Source: Pseudomonadota bacterium (GTDB taxonomy: Bacteria > Pseudomonadota > Gammaproteobacteria > Thiotrichales > Thiotrichaceae). Taken from it: DNA of 59,854 nt. Positions 18,956-28,555 of the stretch are shown here, one piece after another (within the stretch, counting starts at the first letter, position 1; each line of letters opens with the position of its first letter). Made by a program: the position numbers and the translations under genes. The notes beneath the pieces were generated by a model that saw nothing but the letters and a program-made list of their open reading frames with translations, did no database searches and was not told the origin of the DNA. The stretch covers positions 1-59,854 of the forward strand of contig PDPH01000056.1 in assembly GCA_002747435.1 (NCBI GenBank), read 5' to 3'.

Positions 18956-19480
18956 TCACTTCTCACGTAAACCTTGCCAGTCACCCTGTGCTGCACAGGA
19001 AGCTTGCGAAGGCCAACTCATCACTTTTGCTTTATTGTACGGAATATTATGGGTTTGCAATAACTTGAGCAAAATATCTACGTCCATTGCTGCTATTTTG
19101 GCAAAACTATCTATCTTGGCTTTTTGCATTAGCTCAGCAGTACGCGGCCCCACGCCTGCTAATAAGGTCAAATCATCCCTAAGATGATCTGCGGACGTTC
19201 CCAGTGTTTGTTCTACAGACAATGCTGCTATCTTACAACGTTCACACTCGGCCTCCAGTTCTGCGATGCGCTGCTTCAACTGCGCAATACCTTCCTTAGT
19301 TTTGCTAGGCAAGTCTTCTTCAGGCAAGTTTTGCGCCTTATCTGTCTTAAAACGATCCTTTGAATCCTGCTGAAATATAAAGAGTTCACCTTTCAATTGA
19401 AAAGTTACCAACCACCACTCAAGCAGCCAACCAAACAAAATACCCGCAATAAAGGCTAAAAATGCTAAACCCCATGCCAT
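18956..19480 (-). CDS. Membrane-anchored coiled-coil protein with helix-hairpin-helix domain
   Basis: A 174-residue protein with one N-terminal membrane helix (about residues 3-27), a charged linker, a coiled coil rich in Glu/Lys/Gln (about 63-90), and a C-terminal helix-hairpin-helix (about 100-150, with LTLLAGVGPRTAELMQKA) resembling the H3TH domains found in NADH dehydrogenase-like and ribosomal-protein-like proteins. Such domains bind DNA or mediate protein contacts. It is 33 bases downstream of pyrE in the same direction. No specific function can be assigned. Confidence 0.75.
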   Translation of the reverse strand: MAWGLAFLAFIAGILFGWLLEWWLVTFQLKGELFIFQQDSKDRFKTDKAQNLPEEDLPSKTKEGIAQLKQRIAELEAECERCKIAALSVEQTLGTSADHLRDDLTLLAGVGPRTAELMQKAKIDSFAKIAAMDVDILLKLLQTHNIPYNKAKVMSWPSQASCAAQGDWQGLREK

Positions 19481-19512
19481 ACGTTACACTCCGTAATATT
19501 ATTGATTTGTAG

Positions 19513-20166
19513 TTATTGTGATGAATCCACACCATATTGTTGACGATAAGCTTCAATCTGCTCTAATAGCTGACTATCCTCTACACTATGCTTAACATGC
19601 TGAATGACATGGTTTAAACCAACAATACTGATCACCGGTACACCCAGTACAGCCTGTACTTCTTGCACAGCAGAACATTCGCGCTTACCCCGCTCTTGCC
19701 TATCCAGTGAAATAGCAATTCCTGCGAGTATGGCTCCTTGCTGACTTAGCAGAGCCGCCGCTTCACGAATGGCCGTGCCAGCCGTCATCACATCATCAAC
19801 TACCAAGACTCGTCCTTGTAAAGGTGCGCCAACGATTAAACCACCTTCGCCATGATCCTTAGCTTCTTTACGGTTGAAAGCATAAGGCACATCTCTACCG
19901 TGCTGCTCATACAATGCAATAGCCACCGTAGTTGCCAATGGAATACCTTTATAAGCCGGACCAAACAGCATATCGAACTGCACACCCGAGGCTACAATCG
20001 CATCAGCATAAAACCGACCTAATTGGCTTAATGCAGCACCTGTTTGAAACAAGCCCGCATTAAAAAAATAAGGACTAATACGCCCTGATTTTAGGGTAAA
20101 TGCTCCAAAGCGTAAAACATCATGTTGAATGGCAAAATCCAGAAAAGCTCTTTGGTACTCCTGCAT
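19513..20166 (-). CDS. pyrE: Orotate phosphoribosyltransferase
   Basis: A 217-residue OPRTase, which makes orotidine 5'-phosphate from orotate and PRPP in pyrimidine synthesis. The PRPP-binding motif [13 protein letters not shown] and the N-terminal segment [19 protein letters not shown] are diagnostic. The frame is open from a GTG at 20190, but the ATG at 20166 gives the usual start (MQEYQRAF) and is preceded by GGAG, if somewhat distant; it is preferred. Confidence 0.95.
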   Translation of the reverse strand: MQEYQRAFLDFAIQHDVLRFGAFTLKSGRISPYFFNAGLFQTGAALSQLGRFYADAIVASGVQFDMLFGPAYKGIPLATTVAIALYEQHGRDVPYAFNRKEAKDHGEGGLIVGAPLQGRVLVVDDVMTAGTAIREAAALLSQQGAILAGIAISLDRQERGKRECSAVQEVQAVLGVPVISIVGLNHVIQHVKHSVEDSQLLEQIEAYRQQYGVDSSQ

Positions 20167-20278
20167 AGCTGCGTCAATCTCCGTCCCCACGATAACTATC
20201 GCTCAATGATAATCAAAAAATAGTACGTAAAACCTTTTAAAAATCAAGCTTGATCAAGCTTGTTATGGATCACAACGC

Positions 20279-21130
20279 TTATTCAGCCCAAGTACCCAGA
20301 TATTCGCCCATTTTCAGAAAAGCACCTCGATTACATTGCTCTGACCAATGTATAGCAGACGACGCTAATAGCAAGATAACCGTTGATCCCATATTAAAAC
20401 GCCCCATTTCCTGGCCGCGCTGCAAACTCACTGGAGCAAATTGCTTTACCGTAATATGCTTACCGGCAGGCGGCGTCACCAAGCCAGACCACAGCGTTTC
20501 AATCGCAGCCACATTAATCGCCCCCACTAACACTAGTGCCATCTTGCCCAGTTGGGTATCAAATATTGCGACCACACGTTCATTACGAGTAAATAAGCGG
20601 GGAACGGTGCGTACAGTATGGGGGGCTACACTAAACAGTCTACCTGGTACATATACCTGCTCCAGCAAAGTCCCTGTTAGTGGCATGTGTACGCGATGAT
20701 AATCCCTAGGCGACAAATAAATCGTTACAAAGCTACCCTGTATGAAGGGTTTTGCCCGTTCTTCTGAACCACCTAATAACTCAAATGCAGAATAATCTAT
20801 GCCCTTAGCCTGAAAAATACGACCTGCTTGAATCCCCCCGCATTGACTGACCACACCGTCGGCTGGGCTGCTAAGAATAGACTCTCCTGAAGCTAGTGGG
20901 CGTGCACCTTCTTGCAACTCGCGCGTAAAAAAAGCATTAAAACTTTCATAAGCCGCAGGATCAGTTTGTTTAGCTTCATTCATATCAACCTTGAATGCAC
21001 GGATAAACCACCGTATGGCAGGCTGCACCTTAGCAGAACGAATCCGTGTCAAACGGAATATAAGGCGCGACACCCAATGATGCGGTAATAAGTAAAGCGG
21101 CCAAGCTTTCAAATAATCAGTAAAATTCAT
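20279..21130 (-). CDS. psd: Phosphatidylserine decarboxylase proenzyme
   Basis: A 283-residue inner-membrane-associated enzyme that makes phosphatidylethanolamine. The proenzyme cleaves itself inside a GST motif so that the serine becomes the pyruvoyl group; here the site is G248-S249-T250. The residue before it is Met (FNMGST) rather than the common Leu of LGST; the cleaved Gly-Ser bond itself is intact. Other family motifs are present: PADGVVSQCG (catalytic Asp) and YLSPRDYHRVHMP. Length is usual. It is divergent from prmB with 64 bases between starts. Confidence 0.95.
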   Translation of the reverse strand: MNFTDYLKAWPLYLLPHHWVSRLIFRLTRIRSAKVQPAIRWFIRAFKVDMNEAKQTDPAAYESFNAFFTRELQEGARPLASGESILSSPADGVVSQCGGIQAGRIFQAKGIDYSAFELLGGSEERAKPFIQGSFVTIYLSPRDYHRVHMPLTGTLLEQVYVPGRLFSVAPHTVRTVPRLFTRNERVVAIFDTQLGKMALVLVGAINVAAIETLWSGLVTPPAGKHITVKQFAPVSLQRGQEMGRFNMGSTVILLLASSAIHWSEQCNRGAFLKMGEYLGTWAE

Positions 21131-21194
21131 TTAACATGGAAAATAGTGAGAAAATACGGGATGATACGGTAAATTTATAATAAGGAACACTATT

Positions 21195-22130
21195 GTGCGC
21201 TCTGACGATACCCCCGAACTCATTACCATTCGTGACTTTATCCGCTGGGGAGCGAGCCGCTTTATGCGAGCTAAACTTAGCTTTACTCACGGCATGGCCT
21301 CCGCTATTGATGAAGCAGCCTATTTAGTCTTGCATGCTTTACATTTACCAGTAGACACGCCTGCTTTTTATTTTGAGAGTCGTTTAACTCGCACTGAAAA
21401 ACAGGCTGTTGTTTCTTTACTGGTACGACGCATCAAAGAACGTAAACCCGCAGCTTATTTGACCAATGAAGCTTGGTTTGCTGGCCTGCCTTTTTACGTG
21501 GATGAACGCGTTTTAGTGCCACGCTCACCCTTGGCTGAGTGGGTAGAAAAACAGTTTTACCCTTGGCTGGGCACTGAAAGTACACAAGCTATTCTAGATT
21601 TGTGCACGGGTAGCGGCTGCATTGGCATAGCTTGCGCTTATGCCTTTCCATTGGCAACGATAGACCTCAGCGATATTTCTAAAGATGCGCTAGAGGTAGC
21701 CAAGCTCAATATACAACGGCACGGTATTGAAGGTCATGTCAAAACGATTGAATCTGACTTATTCAATGCGATACCGAAAAAGCGCTATGACCTGATTGTT
21801 AGCAATCCACCTTATGTTGATGCAGCAGATTTAGCCGCAATGAGCAAGGAATTTCATCATGAACCACGAATTGGCTTGGCGGCTGGTACAGATGGCTTAG
21901 CATTGGTAAGGCGCATATTAAAGGATGCCCGTGATTATCTAAGTCCACAGGGCGTTTTGATCGTAGAGGTCGGTAACAGTCAATATGCCTTGGAAGATAC
22001 TTGGCCTGAAGTACCCTTCCACTGGTTAGAATTTGAACGAGGTGGTGATGGCGTATTCCTACTGACAGCAGAGCAATTGGATGAGTATGCAGAATCCTTT
22101 GCGAAAGTCGCCCAAAACCAAGCAGGCTAG
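21195..22130 (+). CDS. prmB: Ribosomal protein L3 N5-glutamine methyltransferase
   Basis: A 311-residue SAM-dependent methyltransferase. The SAM-binding motif is ILDLCTGSGCIGIACA and the catalytic NPPY motif appears as SNPPYVD. The N-terminal extension (about residues 1-110) and the sequence RSPLAEWVE favour PrmB (L3 modification) over PrmC. Translation starts at GTG 21195 with AAGGA nine bases upstream. TATAAT at 21176-21181 is a candidate -10. Confidence 0.92.
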   Translation: MRSDDTPELITIRDFIRWGASRFMRAKLSFTHGMASAIDEAAYLVLHALHLPVDTPAFYFESRLTRTEKQAVVSLLVRRIKERKPAAYLTNEAWFAGLPFYVDERVLVPRSPLAEWVEKQFYPWLGTESTQAILDLCTGSGCIGIACAYAFPLATIDLSDISKDALEVAKLNIQRHGIEGHVKTIESDLFNAIPKKRYDLIVSNPPYVDAADLAAMSKEFHHEPRIGLAAGTDGLALVRRILKDARDYLSPQGVLIVEVGNSQYALEDTWPEVPFHWLEFERGGDGVFLLTAEQLDEYAESFAKVAQNQAG

Positions 22131-22164
22131 CTAGTACAGTAACTGAGCTTTTTTATTGCCAAGC

Positions 22165-23247
22165 TTATTTATCCGCTAAGGCAATCGGCTGTCTACGAAT
22201 AGAAGTGGACGGCCAGGCATTAATAACCGCATTAATCAATGTTGCCAAAGGAATTGCAAAAAATACGCCCCAAATACCCCACAAAGCCCCAAACACTAAT
22301 ACAGCACTAATAATTGCGGTTGGATGTAAATTAACCATGCCGGAAAACAGCAAGGGCACTAATAAATTACCATCGAGAAACTGAATAATACCATACACAA
22401 GCATTACCCATAAAAAGTCTGAGTTATAGCCCCACTGAAAATAAGCAACCACAGCAATCGGCAAAGCGACTACGGCAGCCCCAACATAAGGAATTAATAC
22501 AGAAAGTCCAACTAAAAAAGATAACAACATTGCATATTGCAAACCCAACCAGACAAAAGCTACAAATGTAACCATCCAAACAATCAGGATTTCTAAGAAT
22601 TTGCCACGAACATAACCTGCTATTTTGCTGTTCATCTCAGTCCACACCTGAGACACTAAGGCTCCGTCACGCGGCATAAACTTACTAAACCACTTAATAA
22701 TGTAGTGCTTGTCCTTTAGAAAGAAAAATACTAATAAAGGTACAACTACCAAATACACCATAAAGGCAATCAGATCAAAAACGGATGCTACTGAAAAGCT
22801 CAATACCTGTTTAGAAACATCAGACATTTCTGCACGCAAACCTGCCAGCATATCAATCACCAGTTGCTCAGAAATAATGGTGGGGTACGCTTTAGGCAAT
22901 AGCATCAAGGCTTCCTGACCTGCGGCCAACATACTGGGTATTTCCAATACAAATTGAGTAGATTGCTTAACCAATAAAGGAGCTAATACCAGAATAACGG
23001 CTAGCACTAGCAGGATAAAAAAGCTAAAAATAATAAACACAGCAATAAAACGTGGGATACGGAAAGAACGTAAAATATCCACCCCGCCATCCAACAAATA
23101 GGCAATAACAACCGCAGCTAATAAAGGAGCTAGTATTTTACCGGCAAAAACGATCGTCAACAGGCCAAATAATAATAACAAGGCTAAAATAGCCACTTGT
23201 GGATTGGAAAAATGCCGGGTATACCAGTCGTTTAATAGTTTTAGCAT
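22165..23247 (-). CDS. AI-2E family transporter (PerM-like permease)
   Basis: A 360-residue membrane protein with about eight hydrophobic segments, including the family's C-terminal motifs LLSFLVGLSVLIPYVGAA and FLDGNLLVPLLFS and GIWGVFFAIPLATL. The family covers TqsA, PerM and some Na+/H+ antiporters, so 'AI-2 exporter' is only a family name here. It follows the 135-residue hypothetical gene after three bases and is probably cotranscribed. It is convergent with prmB. Confidence 0.88.
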   Translation of the reverse strand: MLKLLNDWYTRHFSNPQVAILALLLLFGLLTIVFAGKILAPLLAAVVIAYLLDGGVDILRSFRIPRFIAVFIIFSFFILLVLAVILVLAPLLVKQSTQFVLEIPSMLAAGQEALMLLPKAYPTIISEQLVIDMLAGLRAEMSDVSKQVLSFSVASVFDLIAFMVYLVVVPLLVFFFLKDKHYIIKWFSKFMPRDGALVSQVWTEMNSKIAGYVRGKFLEILIVWMVTFVAFVWLGLQYAMLLSFLVGLSVLIPYVGAAVVALPIAVVAYFQWGYNSDFLWVMLVYGIIQFLDGNLLVPLLFSGMVNLHPTAIISAVLVFGALWGIWGVFFAIPLATLINAVINAWPSTSIRRQPIALADK

Positions 23248-23250
23248 AAT

Positions 23251-23658
23251 TTAGGCATCTATCCTTACTCGGTTATTTTGTTCAAATGTTTGCTTACTTT
23301 GCGCATAAGCATCGGCAAACAGACGTTCAAGGTCATCAATAACGGACACAGCCTCTCTACCTTTAATGACATGTTCTGCCATCAAATCCGAAGCTTGATG
23401 TAACAATGTTTCGGGTTGCAGCATAGGATAAGTAGCCCGCAAACGCTTGATTGCTTTTACGACACTTTCTTGAACAGGTCGTTCGATAAAAGTGGGTTCC
23501 GGGAATGATTCTGAAGAGAACGCAGCTACCTCCTGTTTAGAAGCATTAACCATAAAGTCCGCAAACCGTAATAAAGTCTGCTGATCCTGCTCGGTCATGC
23601 TACGAAATAATTCACGTAGCTTTCTTTCTATCTGATTGCCATTATTAACAGTGAACAC
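23251..23658 (-). CDS. Conserved hypothetical protein, soluble and helical
   Basis: A 135-residue protein without signal peptide or membrane segment. The sequence is largely helical, with a middle segment (about residues 50-95, containing ERPVQESVVKAIKRLRATYP) that looks like a conserved gammaproteobacterial hypothetical family. The frame starts at a GTG (23658) without a strong ribosome binding site, so the start may lie further in, for example at Met21. It is three bases upstream of the AI-2E transporter gene, suggesting a linked function. No function assigned. Confidence 0.7.
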   Translation of the reverse strand: MFTVNNGNQIERKLRELFRSMTEQDQQTLLRFADFMVNASKQEVAAFSSESFPEPTFIERPVQESVVKAIKRLRATYPMLQPETLLHQASDLMAEHVIKGREAVSVIDDLERLFADAYAQSKQTFEQNNRVRIDA

Positions 23659-23772
23659 CGTCTACTGATACCCCAACCCAAAGAGGATACTATTCTATAG
23701 GTGTTATAGTCAGCGGCACAAACGCTTTAACGCAAAACCCTAACCCAAAGACAGCTAGGGAAATGTATTTCC

Positions 23773-24684
23773 CTACCCTTCGATCTGCTGTGCTTTCTTG
23801 CAATAATTGCGAGCAAATTCCAGTAACTCTTCCATAGCAGGCACTTTAAACTTCTGCCGTTGACGTACAAAAGAAAAATCACGTGCCAGTGGTGGATCAA
23901 GCGGAATAGCGATCAAAGAACCTAGCTTAATCTCCTTACTAATACTGACACCAGACACCACAGAAACCCCCATACCTGCTTCTACTGCACCTTTGATGGC
24001 TTCAGGACTCCCCAGTTCCAAACAGTTATTCACTGTATGCTTATCCATACCTTGGGCATTAAGATATTCTACGGTTACTTCGCGTGTACCAGAGCCTTCC
24101 TCGCGGCAAATAAAGGGATATTTCATCAACTCACTAACAGGCACTTTGTCTAGCTGGGTCAAATCATGCCCTGGAGGTACAATGACCACCAGTTCATCGG
24201 TACGACAAACTTCAACCACCAAATTTTTATTGGTGACGGGACCTTCCACCACGCCAAGATCAATTACATTGTTTTCCACCATGGAGACAATGCCTTCAGT
24301 ATTAGACACTCTAAGGCGTAACTTAACGTCTAAATTTTTAGCCTTAAAATCACCCAATAAAGAGGGAAGCATATATTCTGAAATAGTCGTACTAGCACCG
24401 ATAGTCAGCGAACCACTAATATCATCCGTCATTTCACGAATAGCATTTTCCATTTCGCCGTATAGCTCAAAGAGCTTTTCGGCATACTCAAAGACAATTT
24501 GTCCAGCTTCGGTTAAAGATACCCGATTATGCGTCCGATCAAAGAGGCGGGTATCAAACTGGTCTTCAAGCTGCCGTATCTGAAAGGTAACGGCGGGCTG
24601 GGTCATATGCAGTACTTCAGCTGCTTTGGTGAAACTCAACAGGCGAGCAACCGCGTGGAAGACTTGCAATCTTCTATCTGACAT
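23773..24684 (-). CDS. LysR-type transcriptional regulator
   Basis: A 303-residue regulator. The winged helix-turn-helix is at residues 2-61 (SFTKAAEVLHMTQPAVTFQI) and a two-lobed substrate-binding domain occupies about 88-295. It resembles the CysB/CbbR-like group with the segment EEGSGTREV, which lines the effector pocket in many members. The effector is unknown. An AAGGAGA ribosome binding site lies 11 bases before the ATG. It follows ccoS after 272 bases in the same direction, but functional linkage to the oxidase genes is not shown. Confidence 0.92.
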   Translation of the reverse strand: MSDRRLQVFHAVARLLSFTKAAEVLHMTQPAVTFQIRQLEDQFDTRLFDRTHNRVSLTEAGQIVFEYAEKLFELYGEMENAIREMTDDISGSLTIGASTTISEYMLPSLLGDFKAKNLDVKLRLRVSNTEGIVSMVENNVIDLGVVEGPVTNKNLVVEVCRTDELVVIVPPGHDLTQLDKVPVSELMKYPFICREEGSGTREVTVEYLNAQGMDKHTVNNCLELGSPEAIKGAVEAGMGVSVVSGVSISKEIKLGSLIAIPLDPPLARDFSFVRQRQKFKVPAMEELLEFARNYCKKAQQIEG

Positions 24685-24956
24685 TTAAAACTGTTCTCCT
24701 TGTTTATGACACTGCTCATCAGGGCGAGTCGGGGTACACTCACTATCTCCTGAACCAAACTACCGGTCATCCATTACCGGATATTATCGTTTAATTTGAT
24801 GATAAAAAACACCAATCAATAAAGTTAGTCTATTGTTGCTATGAGAAAGCTACTTCATAGAATAGAACACTTCCCTACAGATGGCATGACCAATAATTAG
24901 CAAAACAGGGAATTTTTGAGACGAAAGGCAAGTCATAACGCCGTAACAAGCTTAAA

Positions 24957-25178
24957 TCAATCTTTCCACTGTTTACTGGGTTCTTTGTCTTCTTGACCCT
25001 GGGAACTTTTTCGGCCTTGATAACCGGGCACACGTGGGTCATCATCATCCATCAAAATACGATAAGCAGCCCCTTCCAAATCGTCGTACTGACCACTTTT
25101 AACAGTGTAAATAAAAGCGATTACCACAATAATCATGACACCTATCGCAATAAAAATCAGCATATATAAAGCTTCCAT
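24957..25178 (-). CDS. ccoS: cbb3-type cytochrome oxidase assembly protein CcoS
   Basis: A 73-residue protein: one N-terminal membrane helix (about 2-24) followed by the characteristic YDDLEGAAYRILMDDD and a charged tail. CcoS is needed to insert heme b and copper into cbb3 oxidase. It is the last gene of ccoG-ccoH-ccoI-ccoS, 49 bases after ccoI. The structural genes ccoNOPQ are not in the window. Confidence 0.93.
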   Translation of the reverse strand: MEALYMLIFIAIGVMIIVVIAFIYTVKSGQYDDLEGAAYRILMDDDDPRVPGYQGRKSSQGQEDKEPSKQWKD

Positions 25179-25227
25179 TAGCCCCCACCTATCGCGGCTT
25201 CATCGATATACACCAGCTTAGCAGACT

Positions 25228-27672
25228 TCATTCATTATCACGCACGCGTAAGCGCATTGCATTTAGCACAACAATCAATGAACTAGCCGACATTCCAAGG
25301 GCTGCAACCCAAGGCGGTAAAATACCACTCGCCGCTAATGGAATAGCCAGCACATTGTAAACAATTGCCCAAGCAAAATTCTGATAGATAATGCGCTGGG
25401 TTTTACGGGCTATGCGTACCGCTAATGGCAAACGTTGCAAATTCTCTGACAATAACACCATGTCAGCACTGGCTTGAGCCAACTGGGAACCACTGCCCAT
25501 TGCGACAGAGACTTGAGCAGCCGCCAGCACTGGCGCATCATTCACACCATCACCGACCATCGCCACGACTTCACCGGATTGCTGATAGGCTTGCACCACC
25601 TGTAATTTATCAGCAGGCAAACAAGCGCCTTTTGCTGTTTCTATACCTAATGTTTGTGCCAGGCGTTGCACAACATTTGGTGTATCCCCACTTAAAAGAC
25701 TGAGCTGTATTTTCAGCTCATGCAGTGCCTGCACTGCCTGCGGTGCTTCTTCACGTACTTGATCTGCTAATAGAAACACTGCCAACCATTGTTGTTCACT
25801 ACCCAAATAAACCCGCGAAAGTCCCTCGTCTTCTATGTCTAAGGACACTGACACCATCGGTTGATTGACCAGCACCCCGACAAATTCTGGCGTACCCAGC
25901 CGGAACTCCTGTCCCTCTATAGTGCCACGCACGCCTCGCCCAGACTCAGTCTGTAAATGACTAACAGCAGCAGGTGTAGCGCATAAAGTGGTAATAGCCT
26001 TTGCGACAGGATGCTCAGAAGCGCACTCCAGAACGGCTGCGATACATTGACAGCTATCACGATCCAAACTGCCCAACACATGCACCTTAAGCACATGCAA
26101 CTCGCCGTCGGTTAATGTGCCCGTTTTATCAAAAATAAACCGCTTGACCTTAGCTAAGGCCTCCAATGCATGGCCACGTGTGGTCAAAACACCGTAAGAA
26201 GTCAGCACGCTCGTTGCAGCCGTCAAAGCAACCGGCGTTGCCAAAGACAAAGCACAAGGACATGTCACCACCAAAACAGACAACATAATCCAAAAAGCAT
26301 GTTCTGGCTCACGGAAATACCAAAAAACAAAAACGGTCGCGGACAAGATGAGAATGAACAAAACAAACCAAGAAGCGACCTTATCCGCCACTTGCGCCAA
26401 ATGCGGCTTTTCAGTCTGAGCACGTTCTAATAAGCGTGTAATCGCTGCCAGAACAGTGTGGTCGCCCAATTTATCAACACGCATGAGTAGCGGACTCTCA
26501 ATATTCAGTGTCCCACCCACCAGATTATCACCGACCTGCTTATGACGTGGTAAGCTCTCTCCAGTTAACAAAGATTCATTAATGCTGCTAGTGCCTTCTA
26601 TGACCACCCCATCAACCGGCACACTGTCACCTGGCTTAATCAGCACATGATCGCCCAACACCAAAGCACTCACGGCGACGGTTTCTTGCCCGGTTTCTGT
26701 GACGCGAATAGCCGTTGCAGGGGTCAAACGCACCAATTCTTCGGCGATTTGTCCTGATTTATGCCTTGCGACCATTTCTAAGTAACGTCCCGTCAATAAG
26801 AAGAACGTAAACATCGTGACTGAATCGAAATACACCTCCCCTGCTCCAGTCCAGGTCGCCCAAACACTAGCCAGATAAGCAATGCCAATGGCAAGAGAAA
26901 CAGGCACATCCATGCCGAATTGGCTGCGACGTAGATCACGCCACGCAGAAGAGAAAAACACGCGCGCCGAATAAAACACCACAGGCGTCGTCATAATAAA
27001 GCTAATCCAACGCAAAAAACCGCGCATATGCTTATCCATGTCGGAAGCTTCACCAATATACAGCGCGATAGCCACCATCATGACTTGCATCATACCTAAG
27101 CCCGCTACAGCAATACGCCGTAAGGCAGCTGACTTTTCTTTTTTTTGTAGATTTTGCAGTTTGCTAGGGTCGAAAGGATGCGCATGATAACCAATTTCAG
27201 TGATTGCCTTGAGCACATCACTTAAACGTAAGCGTGAATTATCCCAACGCAACGTAGCGCGATGAGTTGAATAATTCACACGAAAATCCAACACCCCCTC
27301 TAATTGGCGTACATGGCGCTCATTCAGCCAAACACAAGCCGCACAAACAATACCTTCCAAAATCAACGAAGCTTCGCGGATATGCTCATCATCGACCCGC
27401 ACAAACGAGCGTTGCAGCTCTTCCGAATCGTAAACCTGCAAATCACGTAATTGATCGGGGATCAGGTCTTCAGGACGATTGCCGACATCCGTGCGAAAAC
27501 GATAAAAATCTGTCAAATCATTCGCTACAATGGCTTGGGCGACGGCTTGACAGCCAGCACAACACATCTGACGCTCTACACCATCTATCGCTACACGATA
27601 GACTGCGCCTACTGGGATGGGCAAACCACAATGAAAGCAAGACTCCGCTGCTACCTGATGAGTCTCAGACAT
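25228..27672 (-). CDS. ccoI: Copper-translocating P1B-type ATPase CcoI (FixI)
   Basis: An 814-residue P-type ATPase of the CcoI/FixI/CtpA group that supplies copper to cbb3 oxidase. Order: cysteine-rich N-terminus (CFHCGLPIP and MCCAGCQAV), a heavy-metal domain with CAAC (about residue 91-94), eight membrane helices, the ion-channel motif CPC in VVTCPCALSLATP, the phosphorylation site DKTGT, and the hinge GDGVNDAPVL. It starts five bases after the ccoH stop. Confidence 0.95.
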   Translation of the reverse strand: MSETHQVAAESCFHCGLPIPVGAVYRVAIDGVERQMCCAGCQAVAQAIVANDLTDFYRFRTDVGNRPEDLIPDQLRDLQVYDSEELQRSFVRVDDEHIREASLILEGIVCAACVWLNERHVRQLEGVLDFRVNYSTHRATLRWDNSRLRLSDVLKAITEIGYHAHPFDPSKLQNLQKKEKSAALRRIAVAGLGMMQVMMVAIALYIGEASDMDKHMRGFLRWISFIMTTPVVFYSARVFFSSAWRDLRRSQFGMDVPVSLAIGIAYLASVWATWTGAGEVYFDSVTMFTFFLLTGRYLEMVARHKSGQIAEELVRLTPATAIRVTETGQETVAVSALVLGDHVLIKPGDSVPVDGVVIEGTSSINESLLTGESLPRHKQVGDNLVGGTLNIESPLLMRVDKLGDHTVLAAITRLLERAQTEKPHLAQVADKVASWFVLFILILSATVFVFWYFREPEHAFWIMLSVLVVTCPCALSLATPVALTAATSVLTSYGVLTTRGHALEALAKVKRFIFDKTGTLTDGELHVLKVHVLGSLDRDSCQCIAAVLECASEHPVAKAITTLCATPAAVSHLQTESGRGVRGTIEGQEFRLGTPEFVGVLVNQPMVSVSLDIEDEGLSRVYLGSEQQWLAVFLLADQVREEAPQAVQALHELKIQLSLLSGDTPNVVQRLAQTLGIETAKGACLPADKLQVVQAYQQSGEVVAMVGDGVNDAPVLAAAQVSVAMGSGSQLAQASADMVLLSENLQRLPLAVRIARKTQRIIYQNFAWAIVYNVLAIPLAASGILPPWVAALGMSASSLIVVLNAMRLRVRDNE

Positions 27673-27677
27673 AGCGC

Positions 27678-28535
27678 TTATCCAGCCTTGTCAATCAGCG
27701 TCTCCCCCTTCAACTCATGTATCTCGCCACCTCGCCGTACTACCACCACAACCATCCATTTACCCGGCGCATCTAAAGCAACGCGATTACCATACTGGCC
27801 ATTGCCCGATTCAGACAGAGTAAAGCGCTTATCTAAACGCTTATCTGCTGGGCGTAAAAATTGTACTTCCACTTCTGAACCAGTGATAGGCTGCCCCTGA
27901 CTGTCTCTCACCTCAATGGCAAAAGTCATCGGCTCACCCAACTTAGGTTCATCCTGCCAGCCGCCGGTAATTTCCCAGCCTCGCTCTTTTTGCTCGACCA
28001 AACGACTCAGATAATGATTGAACTGGTCATACTTTTCCTGATAGTCATCAGCTACCGTGCCTGGAAAAGAAGAGCTAATAGTTCCCTGCGCCTTGCGTGG
28101 TTCCGGCAAAAAACGTCCCATAAAATCAGCACTAGCCCCCCGACTAGCTAGGGTAATAATTGTTGAGTCAACAACGGCTAGTAATAAAAAGAAACCAATA
28201 ATGGTGGCTGGCCCCCAATGAAACCAACCGACCTCCTTGAAATCCTTGTCTTCTACACCCAAATGTGCATTTAGACGCTGCCGATTCATACGATGACTCG
28301 TAATAATCCCCAAGCCATAAGCACTCATCACAAAAAAAGCAAAGTGAATGGCAAACACATCTAAACCAGGCCAATCCAGCACAGCCAACGGTATATAAAT
28401 CGCTTGAATAAGCAAAATGGTAATCAGAGCCGCTAGCTTATTATTCCAGCCTAACAGTTTATACAGCACAAAAAACAGCGTAAAGGAGCTTAATACTCCC
28501 GTACCTAAGGTTACTACCAGAGAATAACTACTCAT
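27678..28535 (-). CDS. ccoH: CcoH/FixH-like protein with an extended N-terminal membrane region
   Basis: A 285-residue protein. Its second half (about 130-280) has the FixH layout: one membrane helix, then a periplasmic domain ending in the immunoglobulin-like segment with GKWMVVVVVRRGGE. The first 95 residues add three or four membrane helices not found in ordinary FixH (about 150-170 residues). FixH works with FixGIS in cbb3 oxidase maturation. The frame is open from a TTG at 28559 that overlaps the ccoG stop; ATG 28535, downstream of GAAGGAAG, is preferred. The extended form could be a fusion with a small membrane protein. Confidence 0.8.
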   Translation of the reverse strand: MSSYSLVVTLGTGVLSSFTLFFVLYKLLGWNNKLAALITILLIQAIYIPLAVLDWPGLDVFAIHFAFFVMSAYGLGIITSHRMNRQRLNAHLGVEDKDFKEVGWFHWGPATIIGFFLLLAVVDSTIITLASRGASADFMGRFLPEPRKAQGTISSSFPGTVADDYQEKYDQFNHYLSRLVEQKERGWEITGGWQDEPKLGEPMTFAIEVRDSQGQPITGSEVEVQFLRPADKRLDKRFTLSESGNGQYGNRVALDAPGKWMVVVVVRRGGEIHELKGETLIDKAG

Positions 28536-28555
28536 TGACAACGTACTTCCTTCAA

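Noticed and set aside
24790..24815. Second FNR-like site (TTGAT-GATA-AAAAA) upstream of the LysR gene
   Set aside because: One half matches, but the other lacks the key TC of ATCAA, so symmetry is lost.
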